Assembly (NCBI GenBank): GCA_007116765.1
Contig: SKHV01000067.1
Span: forward strand, 1-6,944
DNA length: 6,944 bases
Reading direction: 5' to 3'
DNA from: Prolixibacteraceae bacterium
GTDB taxonomy: Bacteria; Bacteroidota; Bacteroidia; Bacteroidales; Prolixibacteraceae
The notes beneath the pieces are model-generated. The model was not told where the DNA came from. It made no database searches and saw only the letters and a program-made list of their open reading frames with translations. A program made the position numbers and the translations under genes. Shown piece after piece: positions 1 to 6,299 of the stretch; positions within the stretch are counted from its first letter, which is position 1, and every line of letters starts with the position of its first letter.

Positions 1-1274
1 CTCACTTCTTACGTGCAATGTTCTATTTTGATATGGTCCGTATGTTCGGAAATATTCCGCTGATTCTTGAATCTGCCCCTGCAAATAATCCACAGGCTCC
101 TGCCGAAGAGGTTTATGCTCAGATTGCACTTGACCTCAAAGCTGCTATTGAATCATTCCCCGATGCAAAAGGGCAATTGGGACGTGGTGATAAATACAGC
201 GCTCAAGCTTTAATGGCTCGTGTATTCTTATTTTACACAGGTTATTACGAACAAAATAGCTTACCTCTGCCCGACGGTGGATCAATTGATAAAGCTCAGG
301 TTATCTCATGGTTGGAAGATTGTGTGGATGGACCTTACGATTTGATGCCCGATTTCCGTAATTTGTGGCCCTATTCTCATCTTACTTCTGCCAATTCAGA
401 TGAACCTTATAAGTATGCCGAAGACAATGAACTTGAGTGGTATGGCGAGACAGGAGATAATATTGAAACTATGTTTATGTTCAAATTCTCAACATTTGCC
501 GATTGGGGAACCAGCATTTACTATAGTAATCAAATGAATCTTTTCAATGGATGGCGTTCATACAGCTACCAGGGTTCCTTTGGCGAAGGCTGGGGAATGG
601 GTACTGTAAACTCGAAGCTTTGGGAAGAATGGCCGGATGACGATCTAAGAAAACGTGCATCGATTATCAATGTAAAAGATGAAGCAGAAATTGCTAGGCA
701 TGGTGTGGATAATTACGGTTACGGTGAAGACTTCCACGATTCGCAAATGGAAGAAACCGGTATGTGGCAGAAAAAATATCGTGCATACAACGTAAACAAA
801 GATGGCGAATGGGCTAACTACAGCGTATTCCTCTATGGGGCTGAGAAAAACATGCAGCTGGACAACATGCAGGATATTGTAATTATTCGTTTTGCCGATG
901 TATTGCTTATGCACTCTGAATTAAGCGAAACAGTTGATGGTATTAATGCCGTTAGAGAGCGTGCCGGTTTGGAACCCATAGGTGGCTATTCTCTTGAAGC
1001 GCTGAAGAAAGAACGCCGTTATGAGCTCGCTTTTGAAGGATTACGTTATCACGACATTCTGCGTTGGGCAGGTAAAAGCAATCTGCAGGAAGCTAAAGCT
1101 ATAATTGATGCTCAAAATGGAGTTTCGGTTATTAATAATGGTGTACAGGAAACTAAAACAATGAATTTCCGCGTCGAAACCGGAGGTTTTGTTCAAATAC
1201 CCAGCAGGGAAATCTTGTTATCTGACGGAGTGCTTAAACAAAACCCGGGATGGGAAAGCGGACCTTACTATTAA
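1..1274 (+). CDS. SusD/RagB-family outer-membrane glycan-binding lipoprotein, 5' end missing
   Basis: SusD-family proteins are surface lipoproteins that sit as a lid on a SusC TonB-dependent transporter and capture oligosaccharides for import. The reading frame is already open at base 3 and reads HFLRAMFYFDMVRMFGNIPL, the conserved SusD segment usually written as FLRAYYYFxLVRxFGxVPL, so the ATG at 18 is internal. About 424 codons are visible. Family members are usually 480-600 aa, so the signal peptide, lipobox and the first helices lie upstream. C-terminal hallmarks are present in order: IIRFADVLLMHSE (about 880-920), INAVRERAGL (about 942-972), ERRYELAFEGLRYHDILRW (from 1011) and the terminal QNPGW (1239-1253). 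The stretch between the RFADVLLM and NAVRERAGL motifs is shorter than in many homologues. The next gene starts 40 nt downstream and is probably co-transcribed. Family assignment is firm; the substrate is unknown. Confidence 0.95.
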   Translation, partial: HFLRAMFYFDMVRMFGNIPLILESAPANNPQAPAEEVYAQIALDLKAAIESFPDAKGQLGRGDKYSAQALMARVFLFYTGYYEQNSLPLPDGGSIDKAQVISWLEDCVDGPYDLMPDFRNLWPYSHLTSANSDEPYKYAEDNELEWYGETGDNIETMFMFKFSTFADWGTSIYYSNQMNLFNGWRSYSYQGSFGEGWGMGTVNSKLWEEWPDDDLRKRASIINVKDEAEIARHGVDNYGYGEDFHDSQMEETGMWQKKYRAYNVNKDGEWANYSVFLYGAEKNMQLDNMQDIVIIRFADVLLMHSELSETVDGINAVRERAGLEPIGGYSLEALKKERRYELAFEGLRYHDILRWAGKSNLQEAKAIIDAQNGVSVINNGVQETKTMNFRVETGGFVQIPSREILLSDGVLKQNPGWESGPYY

Positions 1275-1314
1275 TGCATAGCTTTGATTTAAATTAATTT
1301 TAAAAGAACAGAAT

Positions 1315-2124
1315 ATGAAAAAAATATTAATATATGCTTTTGTAGGGTTACTGGTTACTTTGATAGCCTGCGAACCCATCGAAATCAGAGACGAACTGGG
1401 CGCCATTGTACCTGCTTCTGATTTTGATTATGAGATCACCCAAGATCCAAATAACGACTATTTAGTTACTTTGAAGAATAATACTCCGGGAGTAATGTTC
1501 TCGTGGAACTATGCATGGGGCGTTACTACAAAACAGGAAACCACTGTGCGTATGCTTGTTCCTGGAACTTATACCATAAAAATTACAGGTACTACTGCCG
1601 GTGGTTTGGTTTACGATGAATATGAAGTAACAGTTACCGATACTGATCCTGATGCTTTTCAGGAACCTGAGTGGGAAATGCTTACTAACATGGCCAGTGG
1701 TAAAACATGGACATGGGATACTTCGTTGCCCGGTGCTTATGGAAACGGGGGCTACAAAGGTTGTTTCAGCCCTTGCTGGTGGGTGCTTGATGGCCCTGCC
1801 ATTGATGAGCAAGGTTACCTTAACGATAAGATGATTCTTGACCTTAATGGTGGACGTAACATGACTCTTGTATCTTCAGAAGGTACTACTAAAGGCAGTT
1901 TCAATATTGATTTGACCGATGGTGTTGATGGCTGGAGTGTTGGTAAATTTATTACTGATAACGTACATGTTCCTGCAGGATGGGATCCTAATAGCGGAAA
2001 TGCTCCTTTCTATCGTTACGACATATTGGAGATTTCAGCTGAAGAACTGCATTTGGCTGCCAGCCAGCCGGGTACAGGCGACTGGGGTGAGGCATGGTTC
2101 TATATGTTTTCTCCCGAAGAATAA
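1315..2124 (+). CDS. PUL-associated lipoprotein with PKD/Ig-like domain and Trp-rich C-terminal domain (putative surface glycan-binding protein)
   Basis: The 269-aa product starts with a lipoprotein signal peptide: KK, a hydrophobic core, and lipobox LIAC with the acylated Cys at residue 19. Residues about 35-108 form a PKD/Ig-like beta domain, with the pattern 'VTLKNNTPGVMFSWNYAW ... VPGTYTIKITGTTAGG ... YEVTVTD'. Residues about 118-266 form a second domain rich in aromatics (TWTWDTS, CWW, DGWSVGKF, PAGW, GDWGEAWFYMF), like the sugar-platform residues of glycan-binding proteins. C150 and C154 are the only Cys pair in the mature protein after the lipid-anchored Cys. The position directly behind susD is where SusE/SusF-type or other surface glycan-binding proteins sit, so binding of the same glycan outside the cell is the likely role. 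That is an inference from context and composition. I see no catalytic motif. The gene is the last of the operon; hairpins follow its stop. Confidence 0.8.
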   Translation: MKKILIYAFVGLLVTLIACEPIEIRDELGAIVPASDFDYEITQDPNNDYLVTLKNNTPGVMFSWNYAWGVTTKQETTVRMLVPGTYTIKITGTTAGGLVYDEYEVTVTDTDPDAFQEPEWEMLTNMASGKTWTWDTSLPGAYGNGGYKGCFSPCWWVLDGPAIDEQGYLNDKMILDLNGGRNMTLVSSEGTTKGSFNIDLTDGVDGWSVGKFITDNVHVPAGWDPNSGNAPFYRYDILEISAEELHLAASQPGTGDWGEAWFYMFSPEE

Positions 2125-2136
2125 ATTCAGAAAAAT

Positions 2137-2153
2137 AACCTGTTAGTCAGGTT
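2137..2153 (+). repeat. Small hairpin just after the glycan-binding lipoprotein gene
   Basis: This is a perfect 6-bp inverted repeat AACCTG/CAGGTT around a 5-nt loop TTAGT. It begins 12 nt after the stop codon and 8 nt before the terminator stem. It has no T-run of its own, so it is not a terminator by itself. It could protect the 3' end of the mRNA against exonucleases, or it could be chance. Confidence 0.45.
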
Positions 2154-2161
2154 TATACAAT

Positions 2162-2195
2162 AAAAAGGATGCTGTGTGAATGGCATCCTTTTTTT
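2162..2195 (+). terminator. Rho-independent terminator closing the susD operon
   Basis: A perfect 11-bp stem (AAAAAGGATGC at 2162-2172, GCATCCTTTTT at 2183-2193) encloses a 10-nt loop, and the 3' arm runs into a T7 tract ending at 2195. The A-tract on the 5' side makes the structure symmetrical, so it could also stop transcription from the other strand, though no gene converges on it here. It lies 37 nt after the stop of the glycan-binding lipoprotein and separates that operon from the DUF4369/DUF6057 unit. Confidence 0.88.
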
Positions 2196-2352
2196 AAAAT
2201 TTGTAATTATATTTGTGTGCATTGTTTATGAAATTGAACCCTTTGCTTGTAAATATGGGAGTGAGTATTTATAAGAAATTTGACTTCTTTCTTGTTTCAA
2301 ACAAATACAATTTGTAAACAGCTAAAATTTATAATCTAAAACCAACTGCTTC
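2196..2352 (+). promoter_or_regulatory. AT-rich intergenic region expected to hold the promoter of the DUF4369-DUF6057 operon
   Basis: These 157 bp lie between a strong terminator and the first gene of a new co-directional unit, so a promoter is expected here. No perfect Bacteroidota -33/-7 pair (TTTG and TAnnTTTG at about 19 nt spacing) is visible. The best spaced candidate is TTTG at 2252-2255 with a degenerate GAAATTTG at 2275-2282. TATATTTG at 2208-2215 fits the -7 consensus but lacks an upstream TTG and nearly abuts the terminator. A perfect inverted repeat, ACAAAT-aca-ATTTGT, lies at 2301-2315, 37 nt before the start codon, and could be an operator. All individual elements are weak; position is the main argument. 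Confidence 0.4.
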
Positions 2353-3030
2353 ATGCTTAGAGTATCTCATATTTTATTTGTATTCATATTCTCTAGTGCT
2401 ATTATTTCATGCAATAAAGACTATTCAATAATTCAAGGTGAAGTAGAAGATCCGGTTTTATGGAATGAATACGTTTATTTACTCGCTTCGGATTCACCAA
2501 TTACAAAAGATGTTGACTCAACTATGGTTCTTAATGGAAAATTTCGCTTCAAAATTCCAGCCGACTCAACTAAGTTTAAAGTACTAAGAATAACACCTAA
2601 GTTTCCTGTGATTGCCGAAGATTTAATTGTTATTACCGAAAAAGGCGAAATATTAGTTGAGCTGGCATGGGAGAGCAAGGGAGAGGGAACTCCCCTGAAC
2701 GAAGCTTTACAACAATGGAAAGAACGCAAGATTTATATCGACTCTATTCAGTGGAGTATTCACCAACAGCGACGAAATGGTAATCTTTCGCAGGCTGAAC
2801 TAGACAGTATTAATAATTATTCATTGGAAATTCGAAATATGTTTTTGGAAGAAAATGAAGATATGATTCGTGAAAACTTCCAAAACGGTATTGGGTTATT
2901 GATTTTTAAACTTTTCTACCATTCATTTTCAGCCGATTTTAAAAATGAAGTGATGAGAAATACTGGAAATATGTATTTCGAAAATGATGCACAATTAAGA
3001 AACATTGTAACTTCAATATCTCAGTATTAG
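2353..3030 (+). CDS. DUF4369-domain lipoprotein without a thioredoxin domain
   Basis: The 225-aa product carries a signal peptide with lipobox AIISC (Cys20) followed by NKD. Residues about 26-116 match the DUF4369 pattern: 'IIQGEVED...VYLL', then 'DSTMVLNGKFRFKIP' (about 55-69), a turn at EKGEILVEL and GTPLNEALQQW (from 112). The rest is charged and helical, with a NEDMIRENFQNGIGLLIFKLFY segment like the linker that precedes the thioredoxin fold in DUF4369-TlpA proteins. In that family DUF4369 is usually the N-terminal part of a periplasmic thiol-disulfide protein. Here the frame stops before any thioredoxin domain, and no CXXC is present. It therefore probably acts as a binding or assembly subunit anchored in the envelope. 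It is the first gene of the unit and ends 5 nt before the DUF6057 gene. The function is unknown. Confidence 0.8.
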   Translation: MLRVSHILFVFIFSSAIISCNKDYSIIQGEVEDPVLWNEYVYLLASDSPITKDVDSTMVLNGKFRFKIPADSTKFKVLRITPKFPVIAEDLIVITEKGEILVELAWESKGEGTPLNEALQQWKERKIYIDSIQWSIHQQRRNGNLSQAELDSINNYSLEIRNMFLEENEDMIRENFQNGIGLLIFKLFYHSFSADFKNEVMRNTGNMYFENDAQLRNIVTSISQY

Positions 3031-3035
3031 CAGTA

Positions 3036-4814
3036 ATGAAATTGATCAGTAATATTATTCGTTACATAAACCCGGTATTAGTTTTAATGTCGGGAGTAAT
3101 GCTGTTTATTTTCTGGAGAAAGTATTTTGCTGAAAGTTTGAGTTATCGCGAACAACTTCAGCTTTTCGAAAACACTTGGATATATTTCCGTAAACACCTG
3201 CTCTTTCAGGGAGGGTTGGTAGTTTATTTATCCGAATTTTTTATTCAGTTTTTTAAATTCTCAATATTGGGTGTTCTAATTGCTAGCGCATTACTTATGT
3301 GTTTGTATTATGCGACATTTAGCTTTCTTGAACAAGTTTCAACAAACCGGTTGAATATTCTGTTTTCATTTTTACCTGTTTTTGCATATACGTTGCTTCT
3401 CACAAACGAGCTTTACTCCTTAGCGGGAGTATTTGCATTTATAATTACACTCCTTTTTGCACGTTTGTTTGTTTGTATTAAGAACTTTAAGAAGCGGTAC
3501 TTAGCTGGTATAGTTTTGATTATACTACTTTATTGGTTTGCCGGAGGTGCTTTTATAATATTGGGTTTATTGATGGTATTGAGCGAATTGATAAAGAGCG
3601 ATAAAAATGCGTTGGGACGCAATTTGATTTTTTCTGTTTTGCTTTTATCGGGAATGATTCTTATCCCGTTGTTTGCAAGGCAATTTTTGTTTCACGATAC
3701 TTTGCTGCAAAGTTATTTGTCGTCGGCATATTATAAAGTACCTGTATTGTTTCCGCTTGAGTTAAAAATTGTATTCTTACTATTCCCTGCAATTGTCATT
3801 TTGTCATACCTCACTAAAAAATTGAAGTTATTATCGGATTCTTTTAAAAGCCTATCCTCGTTAATACTTGTTTTGCTTGTGTGGTGCGTTTTAATTTTAG
3901 CCACTAGCCATTCCGAGACTGAAATTGCTCGGTATTATGGGAATATGGTATATACCGAAAATTGGGATGAAATTATTGCTGAAGCAGAAAACGGCTTCCC
4001 CGATAACGATGAAATACACCTGGCAATCAATCTGGCATTGGCGAAACAGGGGAAGCTCACCTCGCATTTTTTTTCAATTGATAATTTGAAGCCTGTTTTT
4101 CACTTGCCATATCAGCGCAGGGGTATGACTCCACTCATTGCCAGCGATCCGTATTATCATGCCGGCTTAATTAATTTTTCGCAAATGTACGCAGCCGAAT
4201 CAGTAAGCTCTACTATCGATCAGAAAATGCCTGTGCGCTCGGCTATAAGATTGGCACAAACTTATGTGTTGAACGGGCAGTTCAGTATCGCAGAAAAATA
4301 TTTGAATAAGCTGAAAAATTCACTCTTTTATAGAAAGTGGGCCAAACAAACCCTGCAGCTTATTGCTGCAGGAGAAGAAGAACTTTTAAAATATGATGAG
4401 TGGAATACAAAGAAGCAATTTATGCTTAAAGAGGATTTTTATTATAATAAAGATCAGCTTCATCTGGCAATGATTTTTTTGCTGAGAAGCAATCAAAGTA
4501 ACCACTTTGCCTTTGAATATTTAATGTTACACCTTTTACTCGAAAAAGATTTTGACAGTTTCCTGAACTATCTTCGCTATTATAGAAATATGGAGTACGT
4601 TGAAACTCCTTTATATTTTGAACAGGCACTAGCATATATTGAAACCTTGAGACCAGGAATCATAGATGCCTACAGCTTTGTTGAGGTTTCTGAGTCAACA
4701 ATTCAACACATTCAGCGCTATGCTATGTTGTATCATACCAACAACGAAAACGACCGAGAAAAGCTGAAAGCAGAATATGCTAATACTTACTGGTATTATT
4801 TACATTTTAAATAG
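3036..4814 (+). CDS. DUF6057-like polytopic membrane protein with soluble TPR-like C-terminal half
   Basis: This 592-aa protein has two halves. Residues 1-290 carry about nine hydrophobic segments (roughly 11-27, 72-95, 107-123, 126-147, 155-170, 172-186, 196-213, 242-260 and 274-290). Between the first two lies a conserved-looking amphipathic stretch with REQ (38-40), GGL (59-61) and YLSEFFIQFF (64-73). Residues about 291-592 are soluble and helical, including a TPR-like pair at about 401-427 (RLAQTYVLNGQFSIAEKYLNKL). I recognise the layout as DUF6057, a Bacteroidota family of similar size with no assigned function that I know of. No catalytic motif is visible. The gene starts 5 nt after the DUF4369 gene and ends 1 nt before the heme/propeller lipoprotein, which implies translational coupling and possibly a joint complex. 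A second paralogue starts at 6300. The family call is from memory of its pattern, not a search. Confidence 0.75.
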   Translation: MKLISNIIRYINPVLVLMSGVMLFIFWRKYFAESLSYREQLQLFENTWIYFRKHLLFQGGLVVYLSEFFIQFFKFSILGVLIASALLMCLYYATFSFLEQVSTNRLNILFSFLPVFAYTLLLTNELYSLAGVFAFIITLLFARLFVCIKNFKKRYLAGIVLIILLYWFAGGAFIILGLLMVLSELIKSDKNALGRNLIFSVLLLSGMILIPLFARQFLFHDTLLQSYLSSAYYKVPVLFPLELKIVFLLFPAIVILSYLTKKLKLLSDSFKSLSSLILVLLVWCVLILATSHSETEIARYYGNMVYTENWDEIIAEAENGFPDNDEIHLAINLALAKQGKLTSHFFSIDNLKPVFHLPYQRRGMTPLIASDPYYHAGLINFSQMYAAESVSSTIDQKMPVRSAIRLAQTYVLNGQFSIAEKYLNKLKNSLFYRKWAKQTLQLIAAGEEELLKYDEWNTKKQFMLKEDFYYNKDQLHLAMIFLLRSNQSNHFAFEYLMLHLLLEKDFDSFLNYLRYYRNMEYVETPLYFEQALAYIETLRPGIIDAYSFVEVSESTIQHIQRYAMLYHTNNENDREKLKAEYANTYWYYLHFK

Positions 4815-4815
4815 A

Positions 4816-6294
4816 ATGAAGAAACAAAGCTACATATTTTTGCTTGTTTTGTTACTTGCTCTCTCTGCTTGTAAATACAGGCATAACGCGTTTGAAGTAA
4901 TTGGAAAAAACAGAATGCCTGATATTTTTCCGGTGCTTCATCAGGCCACAATACCACCTAATATAGCACCTCTCAACTTCATGCTTAACGATTCGTGTAA
5001 CAGTATAGAAATAGAACTTCAAACCAGCGAAATTTTTTTAGTGGAATCTTTCATAGGAAATAAAGTGAAGTTTTCACAAAAGCAATGGAGGGAGATTTTG
5101 AATCAGAGCAGTGGCGATACTCTTTCTATTACAGTTTACGCTATTATTGATGAAGTGAAGCATAAATATGATCCAATTCATTTGTATGTTGCACCCGAAC
5201 CAATCGATGATTTTCTGGTTTATCGCTTAATAATGCCCGGGTTTCAAACCTGGAATGAGATGGGTATTTACCAACGAAAGCTTTCAACTTTTGATGAAAA
5301 ACCGATACTCAATAGTAAAGTAATGCCCGGTACTTGCATGAACTGCCATTCGTTTGCAGGAAAAGAAAGTGAGCACATGATGTTGCATTTGAGGGAGAAT
5401 TTTGGCGGAACAGTTATCAAAACTGGTGATGCCCTGAAAAAGGTGCATACTAAAACTGAACAAACCTTTGCCAGTGCCGGATTTCCGTATTGGCATCCCT
5501 CAGGTAAATACATCGCATTTTCGATAAACAGTGTAAGGCAAATTTTTCATGCTAAGGGGCATGTGCGGGCTCATGCACTCGACATGAAATCGGATATGGC
5601 CATTTACAATGTGGAAGAGAATGATTTTTTTACATCACCGGTCATTTCATCCGACGAATCGTTTGAAGCTTTTCCCTGTTTCTCTCCCGATGGCGAAACG
5701 CTTTACTTCGTAACAGCTCCTGCAGGGGAGCTTCCGCGCGACCAAACTGAAATGAAATACAGCTTGGTCGCAGTTTCATTCGACCCGCATACAGGAAGAA
5801 CCGGGAGTCGGGTCGATACCTTGATTTCGGCACGCGAAACCGGACAAAGTGTATCCATTCCACGTGTTTCGCCCAATGGGAAACTTTTGCTGATTACCCA
5901 ATTTGATTATGGTAATTTCCCCGCTTATAATCCTGAGGCCGACTTGTATTTATACAATCTTGAAACAGATGATTATTATGCACTCGACAAAGTAAACAGC
6001 AACGACGTGGAAAGTTATCACACATGGTCGTCGAACAGTAGGTGGATTGTTTTTAGCAGTCGACGCCGCGACGGTTTGTATATGGATGCCTGGATTGCCT
6101 ACATTGATGAGCATGGGAAAGGGCATACGCCATTTATGCTGCCGCAGAAAGATCCTGAATTTTTGAAGCATTTTATGTTCTCATACAACATTCCGGAGTT
6201 GGTGAAGTCTGAAGTGAATCTCAATCCCTACGATATTGCCGCAGTGGCAAGAAAAACAGAAGGAGAACAAGCCGGATACAGCATAAGCCATTAA
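4816..6294 (+). CDS. Lipoprotein with c-type heme motif and PD40/TolB-like beta-propeller
   Basis: The ATG at 4816 is chosen over the one at 4777 because it gives a clean lipoprotein signal (MKKQSYIF, hydrophobic core, lipobox LSAC, Cys19) and leaves a 1-nt gap to the upstream gene; the earlier ATG would bury the signal. The mature protein is 474 aa. Residues about 20-165 are a beta-rich domain (IPPNIAPLNFML; LYVAPEPIDDFLVYRL). At 174-178 lies CMNCH, a canonical CXXCH covalent heme c site; Met195 and Met196 (EHMM) are possible distal ligands. Residues about 226-440 hold at least four PD40-type blades: WHPSGKYIAFS (226), FSPDGETLYF (289), VSPNGKLLLI (351) and WSSNSRWIVFSS (404). No acidic run follows Cys19, so a periplasm-facing anchor is more likely than a surface one. 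It lies between two DUF6057 paralogues. An electron-transfer or heme-dependent sensing role is inferred; the partner and substrate are unknown. Confidence 0.82.
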   Translation: MKKQSYIFLLVLLLALSACKYRHNAFEVIGKNRMPDIFPVLHQATIPPNIAPLNFMLNDSCNSIEIELQTSEIFLVESFIGNKVKFSQKQWREILNQSSGDTLSITVYAIIDEVKHKYDPIHLYVAPEPIDDFLVYRLIMPGFQTWNEMGIYQRKLSTFDEKPILNSKVMPGTCMNCHSFAGKESEHMMLHLRENFGGTVIKTGDALKKVHTKTEQTFASAGFPYWHPSGKYIAFSINSVRQIFHAKGHVRAHALDMKSDMAIYNVEENDFFTSPVISSDESFEAFPCFSPDGETLYFVTAPAGELPRDQTEMKYSLVAVSFDPHTGRTGSRVDTLISARETGQSVSIPRVSPNGKLLLITQFDYGNFPAYNPEADLYLYNLETDDYYALDKVNSNDVESYHTWSSNSRWIVFSSRRRDGLYMDAWIAYIDEHGKGHTPFMLPQKDPEFLKHFMFSYNIPELVKSEVNLNPYDIAAVARKTEGEQAGYSISH

Positions 6295-6299
6295 GCGAT

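Noticed and set aside
645..914. Antisense open frame within the susD-like gene
   Set aside because: The sense frame is clearly SusD, and the antisense product has no recognisable domain. The same holds for the antisense frame at 1462-1812 in the next gene.
1275..1314. AT-rich self-complementary stretch (TTTAAA repeated) between the susD-like gene and the next gene
   Set aside because: Low-complexity AT sequence of this kind is usual before Bacteroidota start codons and has no GC stem or T-run to act as a terminator.
2208..2215. TATATTTG as a -7 promoter element
   Set aside because: It matches the consensus, but there is no TTG about 19 nt upstream, where the terminator T-tract lies instead. 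It is also far from the start codon.
4777..4815. An upstream ATG for the heme/propeller lipoprotein
   Set aside because: It would add 13 residues ahead of a textbook lipoprotein signal and overlap the previous gene by 38 nt. The ATG at 4816 fits the lipobox distance.
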